From the NCBI GenBank assembly GCA_037951165.1, contig JBBDHG010000043.1, forward strand, positions 3,162,001 to 3,226,000: a DNA stretch of 64,000 nt, read 5' to 3'. The number at the start of each line of letters is the position of its first letter. Positions within the stretch are counted from its first letter, which is position 1. This document shows positions 37,768 to 50,076 of this stretch, in pieces. This stretch comes from Lophius americanus (lineage: Eukaryota > Chordata > Actinopteri > Lophiiformes > Lophiidae). Below the pieces are notes generated by a model. It was not told the origin of the DNA. It worked only from the letters and a program-made list of their open reading frames with translations, and made no database searches. The position numbers and the translations under genes are program-made.

Positions 37768-38250
37768 AGGGCTTTGATGTCGTCCCCGACAGTACGGGTT
37801 TATCACCGAATATCCCAAATCACATGCGTTGTACAAGTAATAACCTTGATTGAAATCTGAACATTAAATGTGAAATGATGCCCATAAATACAGTTTTTTG
37901 TAAAAAAAATCATATGTTAAAAGAAATCGCACCCCTAGTGAGAAAAATATGAACTAGTAGGCTTAAATATGACTTATACGAAATTGGATTTCCTTGAGTC
38001 AATTCATCTATAACAAACTAAATCCGATAAATATTATGAGAAATTATGGCTGGAACATTTATGGAGAAGATAAAGCGACCCCTAGTGTCAGAAATATACA
38101 TCTGTGATTTCTTAAAATCAAAGCAGGTTCGTTCTGCCATTAATGTCTTGATATAAAATATTTGTTTATAAAATTAAGTTATGATCCGTGAAATAGTTTT
38201 TGAGTTATCTCATCAACGAGACCAATTTGTGGCGACGGCGGCGATGGAGC
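37768..38250 (+). repeat. Modular dispersed repeat, copy 7 (forward, both ends)
   Basis: It begins with the end block 'gatgtcgtccccgacagtac', followed by 'tgcgttgtacaagtaataac' and 'cgcacccctagtgagaaaaa'. It ends with 'gttatctcatcaac' and 'cggcggcgatgga'. This is one of the most complete copies and a useful reference for the family. Confidence 0.85.
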
Positions 38251-39107
38251 TGCCAGGCAGGAGAAAAAGGAAAAGAACAGAGAGCGTGTGGAGAGAGAGG
38301 ACATGCAGTTGGTTGTTGTGACTGAGGAATCTGCAGAGGATAGAGCAAGATGGTAACAGATGATCCTCAGTCTTACCCCTCAAGGGAACACCTCAATGAA
38401 GATGAGAAAGAAGAAGAAGGACACGGAAGGGTTCAGTTTCAGTTTGTGTCTTTCACTTTGGGGGGGGGGTTTGAAAACATCAGCATCTCTTGCTTTTCTT
38501 TCCTCGATGGCAGTATTTCCTCTTTATGCTACTTGAATTTTGGTCACTTAAAAGCAAACATTGACATAGTATTGTCTCCCAAAGTCAGACAGGGCCTTGC
38601 ATTTATTGCAAAAGCTTGACATAAAGCAACATCATTTAATTAAAGTCCTGTTGTTGAAGTCCAGGATTTACTTTCCTTTCACGCTGGACAAATGCAGTTT
38701 CAAAGAAAGTGCACCTGCCTTGCTTTGGGGGAATGAATCTTAATTTTATTCTAAAAAGAAAAATAATCTTGTCAAGCGTGTTTTGCACTGGAAAAGTTGA
38801 AAATCTTTTACAAAATGGATTCAGTGGATGTTGGAGAGTCATTGGAAAAAATCTGCACTTGAACAAGAGAGTTGGGTAAAAGCTTAGCGGTCAAGAATAA
38901 TGGAGAAGGAGAACAATGAGAACAAATGAAGGTTGGAGGGGGAGGAGTCATCAACAATGTTCAACCATGTTGGAATAAACACGCCTTTGGGGTCAACAAA
39001 TCTACCTGCGTTATTTTTCATTCATGCATGAACGTCTTTGTTGATGGCCACACTAGTGGACACGTCTCTAACTCGCTCAAAATTAACACATTTAACCCCC
39101 CAAAAAG

Positions 39108-39690
39108 ACATTTTGCATATATTTAGACTAAAAAATTATGCTTGAAATAGTTTTCGAGAAATGTCCGTAAAACAGTGTTTTTTGTAAATGTAAAAAGAAG
39201 CTCCCCCTACTTAGTAATATATGGTTTTGATCCCAGTCATATGCACTAATTTTGTACTAAATCCGAATAAGGGTTGTAAAGTTGTGGCCGAAAACTTTTG
39301 GAGATTAATCTCCCCCTATTGTTGTAAATATACAATAGATCTTTCCCCAAATCTACCCGGTTCTTGGTGGTACTAAGAGATATGTGGGCATGAAATTTGA
39401 AAATGATTTGTTTTTTAATTCTGTGGGGAAATTCATTTTTTTTCATTAAATGAAAAAAAAACTCCCTCTGGTGAGAAAAATCTGAACAACTAGAGTAAAT
39501 TATGATATTAACTGAAGGCATCACCTTGAGTAGATTTATATACACCAGATTTGGGCTAAGTAGGATCAAAGGTTGAGAAATGATGGCCCGAAAACTTTTG
39601 GCGACAAATGCCCCCCTAGTGGTGGAACTATGTAACTGACCTTTCCCACAATCAATCCACTTATTTCTCTTGTCATAAAAATAGTGAGGT
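39108..39690 (+). repeat. Modular dispersed repeat, copy 8 (forward, three modules)
   Basis: Three successive modules are visible, with 'gctccccctacttagtaata', 'tctccccctattgttgtaaa' and 'tgcccccctagtggtggaac' at about 39192, 39310 and 39609. Each is linked to 'tttggactaaat'-like and 'gagaaattatgg'-like phrases. Open frames across it are incidental. Confidence 0.8.
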
Positions 39691-40819
39691 TGTATTTCGT
39701 CATATTCGTTTTATGGCCCATTAAGGTTGTTTTGGAGAGTTTGACGGCGTTTGAGAATATCTGGCTTCATCCTCGTTTGGCTGTTTTTACAGTGCAGCTT
39801 TGCTTCTGGTCTCTATCAAATGCTAGCTGGTCACAAACTTTCTCTCCAGCCATTAGCATGCAGCGAGTTTTTCAGAACTGTCAACAGATGCCTGCTGGGG
39901 CTGGCAATGAGTTTGATGAGCGGGATGGGACTGAACAAACGCCGCACAGCGAAAACAATCAGCTGGAAGACGCTAGAAGAAAAAACAACAACCTGTAGCG
40001 CTTTCATGCATACAATGAGATGATGATTACGCCATCTTCACCACCTCTGTGCGCTGAATTTGTCTTCTCTCTCCGCGGCACGTTTACGACCTGCAGGTAC
40101 CACCCGCGCTCGGTACTACCTCCGCTGTCGGCGGTTTGTTTTGGCACCCGTGTGTTCGTGCACATACATGCACGCCCCTACGCACCCGTGAGACTAAAGG
40201 ACGTGAGACAGAAACTTGGAGGTACCATGCAATTATTCCGTAAAGCCATAACGTAAACATAAACCTCTCCATCTTCATAAAGTCTTGATGGAAGCAATAA
40301 ATTGTGAATTTTCTGTAATTGGCCTTTTGGATCCGGGAGCACCACCCCTCTGTTCTCCCCGTGAAGCAGTCATATCGTTATTCAGTGTCCAATTAAAACC
40401 GGCCTTGGTCTCCTCAGGAGCACTCTCTTCCTGTGAAGACCACCTGCTGTAGCCTCGCTCGCTCCCCGCAGCTCGCCGTAAGTCATTAGCCTTCACACAG
40501 GCTCAAAATGGAAATTCCAGCAACGCCTCCATCCTCCCTACTGCCACCTTTTGTATATTTCTTTCCTCTCCTCTCCCTCAGCTGAGATTTCACTCACCCA
40601 TTTGCCACAGAAGGGCGAGTTTCTCTCCTCGGCTCCTCAGCATCCGGCTTAATTTTCTTCCTCTGCAGGGAATCTGATCTGAGCCCGTACTCTTCAACTC
40701 TTGCTTTTTTACCACATTTTTCTGCTCCCTCCCTTCAACCCGGAACGCTCTCTATTCCCTAAACTATGTGCAGCGGGAGCAAATTCTGCTCGTGCGGGTG
40801 CTGGTACCATGCACCGAGG

Positions 40820-41235
40820 TGAAGTAGGGCTCCAGTTGGAAGAAGAACTGGATTGATTTTAGGAAAGGTCAGTTGCATATTTCCACCACTAGGGTGGGCT
40901 GCGTCTCCAAAAAGTTTCGAGTCATAAATTCTTAACCGTTGGTCCGATTTAGTCCAAATTTAATGCATATGAATCGTCTCAAGGAGGTCTGTCTGGTTAA
41001 TCTCATATTCTTAGCACTAGCAGGAGCTATTTTTTGCAAAAATACATGTTTTTTGGACATAACTTCCTAAACGTTGGTCTGATTTGCTTCAAATTTGGTA
41101 AATATGAACCAGTTGAGGAGATAAACTTGTTTAGATCATCTCTCAGCTCGTATTTCACTCACTTACTTTTAAGCAGAGCTTTTTGTGGAAAACACAATTT
41201 CTCATCATTCACTTCCCGACAATTTCGCTGATATG
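40820..41235 (-). repeat. Modular dispersed repeat, copy 9 (reverse)
   Basis: It carries 'gaagaactggattgatttta', 'ccaccactagggtgggctgc', 'ccgatttagtccaaatttaa' and two 'aaatttggtaaatatgaacc'-type phrases in the reverse order of forward copies. It is truncated before the 'gacgacagcg' end. Confidence 0.75.
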
Positions 41236-41553
41236 GAATTGTCAGGAAGAAATCTGTCTTGTTTTATTTCTGAGCTCAGAGAAAAAAGTAATGAACTGCA
41301 TATACTGTAGATAAATGTGTGCATCATAAATACACATTTGTTATGAACGTTCCTTGTAAACATAATTACATTTTAAGCGAAAGTTAAATTTAAAACAAAA
41401 AAGTCTCACCATTTGGAAACTATTCTCTATTTTCGAAAACCATGTTTCTATTTCTATTTCATGTTTCTCCCATATGTTGAAATGATTTAACATGTCTAAT
41501 TTAATATATTCATTTTGGGCCGCTGTTTGAGGTGCACCCACTGTGGACTAATC

Positions 41554-41583
41554 CCCTCTCTCTCTCTCTCTCTCTCTCTCTCA
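41554..41583. repeat. (CT)n microsatellite
   Basis: About 14 uninterrupted ct units, followed by 'caggtcc'. Although this looks like a splice acceptor tract, no exon follows. Confidence 0.9.
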
Positions 41584-42296
41584 GGTCCAAGCAGGACGGC
41601 GTTATTAGCAGTCGGGGCTCAGAGTGCAGCTTGGTGAGGCCCTTGGGTGGAAGATTTGCACCTTAATTACCCAACTAATGAGTCGCTGGGAAAAGTAGTG
41701 GGCATGCTGGGGCCTCTCTCTCTCCCAGACACAGTCTCTACTCGGGTCATTCCCTCTGAGTTATATGTTTAATCACTCCTTGACTCATTTCCATGCATTC
41801 AAATCCACCTAATGACTGCTGCTACACACAAACATATTTATTTAAGACTTCATCCGCACTAAACAGGACAAAACTGTGCAGGTCTGAAAATCACAGGTCA
41901 GCATTTTTTTTCCCGTTCACACACACATGCCTAAACAATTACGTTACCCAAACTTTTTTTCCCTCGACCTCCTCCGTGTCTGTGATTTGGCAAAAACAAA
42001 CCTTAGCATCACGGCCAAAATATGGTTAAGGAGCTGGACCAACGCAGCAGGATAAACCTCTCTTCCTCCTCTTCCTCCTCCTCCTCCCTCTGTCATCACC
42101 CGCAAAGTTTTAATATGGTTGATTCACAACATAACTGTTCACAGACAACAGATGGAGCATAAGATAATGGTTGTATGGAGTTAACAGACAATACCTGATA
42201 CTATTAATGAGTAAATGCTTGTACACTATAATACTTCAGCTCCTGCTGCTGTTGGGTGAAGAAAATCACTTTTTATATCCCAGAAAAGTCTGGGAT

Positions 42297-42782
42297 ACTA
42301 AGATATAGACTAAGATATAGACCTTAGTAGGAGGAAGAACTGCATTGATTTTGAGAAAGGTGGGTTGTATATATCCCAACACTAGGGGGCGCTTTATCTC
42401 CAAAGGTTTTGGGCCAAATTTCGCAACCTTTGATATGATTTGGTCCAAATATGGTGCAGATGAATCAAATAGAGGAGATCTATCTAGTATACATCCTGTT
42501 TTTTTAATGTTTCATCTTTGACTCTGTAGGGGGAACTTTATTACAAAAAAAACATAGTTTTATATATTTCAGACATAACGTCTTAACCATCGGCTGAGTT
42601 AAGTCCAAATCCGGTCCGTATGTATCGAGATAGAAATGATAGATCTATTCGGTATTATATCATATTTTACACAGTTTGTGGAGCTTTTTCTTTTTAAAAA
42701 AAAAATGACTGTTGACATAACTTGACAATTAAATTCAATAAGGGAAATGTTGACGTTGGTGATAATAGCGTAGGTCCAGTTT
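42297..42782 (-). repeat. Modular dispersed repeat, copy 10 (reverse)
   Basis: Starting near 'agatatagaccttagtagga', it includes 'gaggaagaactgcattgatt', 'caacactagggggcgcttta', 'gatttggtccaaatatggtg' and 'gtagggggaactttatt'. It ends 'gttggtgataatagcgtagg', a degraded version of the family end block. It directly borders the 13-bp minisatellite. Confidence 0.8.
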
Positions 42783-42807
42783 ATTCCATGAGTGTTTTGA
42801 AAAATGT

Positions 42808-43329
42808 ATTCTCCAAGTTTATTGTCCGAGTTTATTGTCCGAGTTTATTCTCCGAGTTTATTCTCCGAGTTTATTCTATGACTTTATTCTCTGAGTTTAT
42901 TCTCTGAGTTTATTCTCTGAGTTTAGTCTTTGAGTTTTTTCTATGAGTTTATTTTATGGGTTTATTCTCTGAGTTTATTCTATGAGTTTATTCTCTGAGT
43001 TTATTCTCTGAGTTTATTCTCTGAGTTTATTCTCTGAGTTTAGTCTTTGAGTTTATTCTATGAGTTTATTTTATGGGTTTATTCTCTGAGTTTATTCTCT
43101 GAGTTTATTCTCCGAGTTTATTCTTTGAATTTATTCTCTGAGTTTATTCTCTGAGTTTATTCTTTGAGTTTATTCTCTGAGTTTATTCTCTGAGTTTTCA
43201 TTCTCTGAGTTTTCATTCTCTGAGTTTAATCTTTGAATTTATTCTCTAAATTTAATCTCTGAGTTTATTGTCTGAGTTTATTCTCTGAGTTAATTCTCTG
43301 AGTTAATTCTATGAGTTTATTCTATGAGT
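42808..43329. repeat. 13-bp minisatellite, about 40 units
   Basis: The unit is close to 'gagtttattctct', repeated over about 520 bp with point variants (tctatgag, tccgag, tttgag) and occasional insertions such as 'gagttttcattctct'. Higher-order blocks recur: the run 'gtctttgag ... ctatgag ... tttatggg' occurs twice, near 42925 and 43045. The single open frame through part of it simply reads the repeat. Confidence 0.93.
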
Positions 43330-45301
43330 TATTTTTTAGACTGTCCAGCTCTATTCAGTAGAGGTAGGACTAAAATTCTTCTTGCTATGTTTTCTTTCCA
43401 GACCATTTTTTTGCCATGTGTGGTAGCCGACAGGGGCAAACACGCTGCAGCTTTAGACTTTATACAGCTAGTGTTGATAGCAGCATTAGTTTACATTACA
43501 TTTAAATGCATTTCTTTCATGACAGATTGACAAATGTAAACCCCAACATCCCAGAGAGAAGCTGTTTGATTAGACACTCATTCCATCCATTTTCAAGCGG
43601 GCAGCAGCAGACAAGAGTCACATGATTTATTTTAATGAAGCCTCTGCATTGGCACAGTGATGCTTCTGACAGATGGCTCAGGCAAACCAGAGCCCCCCCC
43701 CCAAAAAAAACCCTGCACAACAAACGCATCAGTGTGTGATTCCATATCCTCATTCTCTTTTGTTGAACCCAGAGCACAGGGTATATTGTGGAATATACGC
43801 CTTGGAGAAGGACAGGCTACCTTCAAAGTCGCAATTATATCATCTTTCAATGGAAAACTCAAAGAATAAGATTTGTTTAAAGGCTGAAAAATGCCAAAAG
43901 ACGCAACAACAATCAGGGTTAATGCATGTCGAAAGGATGGTGATGCTTGACATTATTGTTTTGCAAAATATCCACCCTTCCCCATGTAAACTAATAAAAT
44001 CATTATGAAATGAGGAGGCAGAACTGTTGATGTGTTGCTTGATGTGTGTGTCAACTTTGGTGAATCTAGAATTTCAGAGTTTGTCAGAAATTCTACCGGA
44101 CAAGAGGACCGACCTTCAGCACCACCTTAAAAATGTTGTTTATAATATAATTGGTAGAACCTTAAAAATCACATTTCCATGGAATTATTTTTTTTTTTTA
44201 CAGAAACATAATGTTGAAAGATGCAACTAACGAACTAATCCTGAATTCATGGAGCTTACATGTATCGTTAGCCGGGTATGATTACGGACAGACGGAATGC
44301 TTAACTGACAAACCAAAGACTATAACCCCCATCGTTTTTTAAGTTGGATAATAAAAAAATAGCATAAAACAGAGGGAAGCCTCCCAAATAAAGCTGAACC
44401 CGGTTCAATAAAACCCTGTATCGGTCAATTAAATATGACTATTGCTGTGGCCTGGTGGACTAATCGTTGTTTACCCCGCTGTAGTTTGTTTATCCAACAT
44501 TCAGTGAAAAAGAGGACAAATCTGTGACAGGCTGGAAAATCCTGCATCTAAATATTAAAACCAGCTGGTCAGTGTTTTGTTGTTTCCTCGTCCGATAAGC
44601 CTAAAAGCTCATGAGTCTGTTCATCTAACAGGCTTTCGGTGATCTTATTTCACTCTGCCTGAAATATCATCCGCCGGACACACAAAGCCGTTTTCTGCCT
44701 TTAAAGCAGGGATGTTTTTGTCACAAACACCTGTTGATTCCACATTTATGAACTTTCTTCCCTTCTTTATTTTGTTATTCTGCCTCGCTGTAGCGGCGTG
44801 AAATAAGATGCAACACATCCAGACTATGAAATACTGCACATTTGAGTGTGGGGTTTGAAATCATATCATTGAGCTCACTTTCTTCCACACTTGCAGACTA
44901 GACACGCTCTCTCTCTCTCTCTTCACACCTCCCTCGCTCTCCCACCTCCCATTCTCACAGCATCACCCAGGCCGCTGGGATCACACCTGCATTCGGAGAG
45001 GAACAGTCTGCTCAATGTTCACTTCTCAGATGCTGCGAGCGGACATGATGATGCTTGCTGCGCTGATAATCTTGGACCGAGCTGCTGCCGGCGGTTGATT
45101 CGCACAGCCATGAAGTGTTTTATTAAAAAGCTTCCGACCGTGATTGCTACAGTGGAAACAATCAAAACTGAAACACGTTGTCTCGGCTAGTATTGATTTT
45201 CAAATCTCCCATATCAGACTGGCATTATCTGAGAAAATCTGGATTTAAATGGATTTTGAGTTTATCAACGAAAGTACTTTGCTTATACTGAAAATAGTTG
45301 A

Positions 45302-45616
45302 GAACTAGATCTACGTTGTCGTCCCCGACAGCAAGGGGTATTCCCCCTGAAAAGTCCCAAATCTCCTTTGTCGTCCAAGCAACCCCCCTGATTGATTAAA
45401 AAAGAAAAGAAAAAAAAGCTAGCAGCTTGATTCATATACACAAAATCTGTTCTAAATTGGACGAACGGTTGAGAAATTATGTCCGGAAATCTCTTGGAGA
45501 TAAAACTCCCCCTAGTGTCAGAAATATACAACCAACCTTTCCCACAATCAGTGTAGGTCTTCCTCACACAAGGTCTGTTGGGATATAAAGTTCCAAAAAT
45601 GTTCCAAAAATGATCC

Positions 45617-45681
<65 letters not shown>

Positions 45682-46115
45682 TTGGACAAAATCGAACCAA
45701 TGCTTGACAATTTAAGTCCCAATGACTTTTGTCGGTAAAGCTCCCTGTGGTGTCATAACTTTAAGTGCGACCTTTCCCAAAACCAATCCAGTTCTTCCTC
45801 GTACTGAGGTCTATTTCGGTATAACATTTGAAAATGAATCCATTAAACTTTTTTTGAGTTATGAACAGAGGTTAATATTTTATATTTCTGGATAAATAAG
45901 AGCTCCCCGTATTCAAATATGAACTTCTACAGTAAGTACAGATAAAATCTCCTTGGTTCCATTCAGAAGCACCAAATTTTCACTAAAAAGATCTAATTTT
46001 TACGAAATTATATTAGAAAAGCTGTGTTTTTCATAAAAAGCTTCCCATTGAGAGTAAAATATGAACGATTAGAGTTAAGCACGATGTAAAGAAGATAGAT
46101 CTCCTTGAGTTGATT
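45302..46115 (+). repeat. Modular dispersed repeat, copy 11 (forward, longest)
   Basis: It begins 'tctacgttgtcgtccccgac' and runs for about 800 bp with at least three modules ('actccccctagtgtcagaaa' near 45506, 'gtaaagctccctgtggtgtc' near 45735, 'gctccccgtattc' near 45902). A TA array at 45617-45679 is embedded where other copies read 'aatgatccatgaaat'. Confidence 0.85.
45617..45679. repeat. (TA)n microsatellite inside modular repeat copy 11
   Basis: About 30 ta units with one cat interruption. It appears to have grown from the 'gatccatat' position of the host repeat. Confidence 0.92.
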
Positions 46116-47224
46116 TGAACTCCAACAGTTAGGACACGCTGGATGGAATTGTGTCCTCTGCCGACTTTTATATATTTCTAACATCCTCCTTTTACCCTGT
46201 TAATTCCCGTTGTACATGGAGGACATCAAAAGGTTTTCAGATGATACCAGATGTCTGGGGGTGGAACTCTGTAGAATTAAAAAGCACCAATTTCTATGAA
46301 ATGTTCCAAACAATTTTTTCTTTTTCAAAAGACGCCCCCGAAAAACATAAAGAGAGCAATCAATGGGTTTTAAATTATATCACTTTTGAAGAAGGACGCC
46401 AAATATTATTAAATATAATCAAATTGTCTCGTACTAAGCAGAAACATTTTCTAACGAGGCAACCCAGTACAGTATGGCTAAAACTTTTAGAAGAAGCATA
46501 AACTTCTAAAGTGTGAGTTATTTATGATAGACTTCATTCAAAAGAGTCTTTTTGTCTCGATTGAGCCGACCTAAAAAATTCTTGCTGAGAGACAAGAGAA
46601 ATAACCAGATCTTCTAATTTCAACTTTACATATTCTCAAATGAAATAACATGCCTGACAATAATTATTCTTTATTTTAGATAAAAAGAACTTATTTCCCA
46701 GAAACAAGCTTTTTCTATTTTTCTTGAAATGCATATTGTTTTTAAGAGACTTCTGAGGATTTGGATAACCGGGCTGGTTTGATCCAAACTCATCAAATTC
46801 AGGCTTGATATTATGACACTGCTATGCACAATCCATTCAATATGCACCATCGACGTACTCTTGCATGAATAAACAGTGGTATGATATTTTTTTTTCGACC
46901 TACGGCTTAGCACTCATCACATCACTTCCTGCAGGCCTCCATGCCTGTTAGAGACGTGTTCCCTGATAACACATTCCTATAATGATTTAATGATTTAATT
47001 ATGCCAGGGCTGCATTATTTGTTCCCCACCACTGCCGTCTATGCTGCTGGAGTCATCATTGCATTGTGTTGTGAGATTTTCACGCTGTAATATTTCCTCA
47101 TGAATGTTGTATATAAGCTATACGATTTCAAAGAGAGAGAAAAAAAAATCTCAATTACGGTTTTTGTGTCTTCCTCAGACAAGTAACGTCAGGCAGAAGT
47201 AAATTATGTCTGAGGTTGAAAGAA

Positions 47225-47425
47225 CTTTGACAGATGATTTTATTCTATTCTAGATTTTTTTCTTCTCTTTTTAAGCTTGTTTTAAATTGTGTTTATCTTT
47301 CTTAATGTTTTTTAACTGTTTTCTCACTATTTCTTAATGTTCTTTTTGCCACAATGTTCTCGATTGTTTGTGTAAAGCACTTTGCCCTGTTGCTGAGATG
47401 TGCTATTTAAATAAAATTGCTTACT
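47225..47425 (+). repeat. LINE-like 3' tail
   Basis: A T-rich block with 'gtgtaaagcactttgccctg' and 'gctatttaaataaaattgct', the characteristic end of a fish non-LTR element. It ends within about 10 bp of the start of modular repeat copy 12. Confidence 0.65.
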
Positions 47426-47433
47426 TTCCTCAC

Positions 47434-47710
47434 CTAGTGAGTAAAATATGAATGTTTACCGTAAAACACGATATAGGATCTTCTTTTATTCATATGCACC
47501 AAAATTTGGACTAAATTGTACCAATGGTTTGAAAAACATTTTTTTAGTAAAAAAAAGGAAAATCCCCCCCTATTTGGATCAAATTGGATAAACACTTGAG
47601 AAATTATGGCTTGAAAATGTTTGGAGATGAAACTCCCCTCGTTGGTGGATGAATGCAACGACTTTTCCCAAAATCAATCCAGTTCTTCCTCACACAATGA
47701 TCTGTAAATT
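47434..47710 (+). repeat. Modular dispersed repeat, copy 12 (forward, partial)
   Basis: It starts abruptly at 'ctagtgagtaaaatatgaat' and continues with 'caccaaaatttggactaaat', a partly deleted second module, and 'ccaaaatcaatccagttctt'. Both family ends are missing. Confidence 0.8.
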
Positions 47711-49380
47711 ATACGACGATTCCTTAATATACTTTTCAGGGGAAAAATAATAATAATATAATGAACCCGGTTGGTTCATAAGAATTTAAAGGTGTGTAGA
47801 ATATCTCTCAACTCTAAAGTTAAACTTGTTTTCTTTGATGTACGCAACTCACATAAAAGGGCAAAAAAGGATTTTCTTAAAAAACTACAGGAAACAAATC
47901 ACGCTGGAAAAATGTAGGAGCCTCTACCCGAAAGGCAAGAACACAAAAAAAGCAAACCCTAGAGCGAGAGAAATCTGGACGGCGAATGAGTCACGCCGCT
48001 TTGCTCAGTCAACATCTCCCACTAAGACGCCCTTGAGCAAGGTCCTTTACGGCCGACTGCTCAGACGGAGCTGCAGACTGGCGCTCGACTGCGGTGGCTC
48101 CCAGGTCATGATGTCTGAGCGAGCGTGAAGGGCTTGAATGAAGGCGCACAGCAGAGTAAATTAAGACAAAAAAAAAAAAGAGGCTGTTTGCGGACTAAAT
48201 GTTAATGCAATTGGTTTCTCTTTGTCTAGACAGAAGATTTAAGGCTTCCCGGGTAAATGTCTAAATACGTACGCATCCCTCCGTTTGTGTCCAGAGCTCT
48301 GCTGGAAGCTTTTACCGGAGGCGTAACAAATTCATCCACTGTTCCCTTTGCTAAATGACTGGAACATTGTATATTGAAGGTGCGCGGCTAAATGAACGGG
48401 CGCCGGATGTCTTGATGGAGGAAAACTACCTATAATTTGTTCAGCCGGTAAAAAGGTTTATATATAGAGCGAGTAAAGGTTTGTCTCTCCCTCTGTTCCA
48501 TTCTTCCTCGCTTTCTCTCAGGAATTTCTTCCATCTCCAATCCGGAGGCTGACAGGAGGCCTCCAGAGTGCGTTTTGTCCGCTCAACGCCACCTCCTCTG
48601 CTGACAGCACTCAGTTGCTTGGAGACGTCGCTTGAGAGAAGAGTTGTGGTAAAGGAGCAGGTTGTTGATCAAAGCCAACGACAGCCGGCTAAACCGCTGT
48701 GCTTCCAGCGCCGAAACTCTCAGGCTCCTCGCTCCGCTCCGACTTCCTGTTCTCTGCTAAGTACAAGTTGCCAGCACCCTGACATTAGCCTCCTGACAGA
48801 AATCACATTTGTGCTGAGACGTTCCAGCATGATTGTGGGGCCTCGCTGCCATTAGCATTGCAAAATAGCACAAATTTGAATTTCAAAACACGGGGTTCTG
48901 CGATGATTAAGTTCTCTGACGGGCTCGGGGATGTTTTAGTGGCACCGTGGGTCCACCATTAAATACTTTGTGCTGCTAATTATGCTGCTTAATTCACTCT
49001 GTGCTCTGCAACCAGGGCAAATAAGAGTTATTATTTTTGTTAGTATGCAGGGGTTCAGTGGGCAAGAGAGATAAAAAAAAAAAAATTCACTTTAGTGCAT
49101 GATGTTTTTTTAAAATGTCTATTTAGAAATACTCAGGGGCTTTTTTTTTATTACGCAATCACGATATAAAGAAAGTGATTGTTGTGCGAAGGTGTCTGCG
49201 GTGGAGCTGCTGTCAGTCTGCAGGTGCTTGAGTTTTGTGGTAAAGTGGACTTCTTCTTCTACTTTTAAAAGTAGGTACTTTGTTTTTATCATGTTTAAAG
49301 CCACATTCACAAAAAAATCCCGACTCATTTTTGGGAGTAAGTGAAGAAACGTGTCTCTCCCAACGTTAGGACTCTACAAT

Positions 49381-49480
49381 CTACAGTGCACTCTAAAATT
49401 ATTGGCACCCTATACAAATATTAGTAAAATCCGTTACAAAAACGTCTTAATTGTCTATACCCATGATTTTCTACTCAAAT
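49381..49480 (+). repeat. Possible Tc1-like terminal fragment
   Basis: The phrase 'tacagtgcactctaaaatta' followed by 'ttggcaccct' resembles the terminal repeats of fish Tc1-type elements. No matching inverted end or transposase was found nearby, so this is at best a solo fragment with an uncertain right border. Confidence 0.45.
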
Positions 49481-49926
49481 TATTTACAGAAAATGTACTT
49501 TTTAAAGAAAGAAAGAAACAAAAAAACTTTTTCAGATATGGACCCTGCTCTGATTTTCAGCAAGCTGAGCTTCTTACCCGCTCAAATTTTGCCGTATCGA
49601 GATTTTCCAGCCGTAAGACCTCTGATCACTGACTTTACCAGATAAAAGCAAGAGACTCTGAGTGATTTATTTTCTCACACACCACACAGAGAAACACTTA
49701 ATGCTTCATTTTATCGCAAACACCCAAAACCAGACAACTGTTGTGGAGTAGAGAGTAGAATATTAGATGTAATGGAGTAAAGAAAAATCAGGTACAAGTA
49801 CCTTAGTTGTATATTCAGGTAAACGTACGTCTTTAGGTACGGACATCCCAGTGTGGTGGAGTGCACACACATAATTGTGAGAGTGTCAAAGTTTGCGTAT
49901 GCCATTGAAGTTATCACAGGGGACAG

Positions 49927-49931
<5 letters not shown>

Positions 49932-50015
<84 letters not shown>

Positions 50016-50020
50016 CACAC

Positions 50021-50074
<54 letters not shown>
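49932..50074. repeat. (CA)n microsatellite, about 140 bp
   Basis: A long (ca)n run with a few g or aa interruptions. The long open frames on both strands (His-Thr or Cys-Val repeats) are artefacts. Confidence 0.97.

Positions 50075-50076
<2 letters not shown>

Noticed and set aside
41554..41600. CT tract followed by 'caggtcc', resembling a splice acceptor
   Set aside because: No conserved coding frame follows, so it is better read as a plain microsatellite.
42808..43329. Regular spacing of short repeats, considered as a CRISPR-like array
   Set aside because: The 13-bp units are directly adjacent with no spacers, and the genome is a vertebrate one. It is a minisatellite.
46151..46501. 116-codon plus-strand frame next to a modular repeat copy
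   Set aside because: No recognisable domain, AT-rich chance-like composition and no splice signals.
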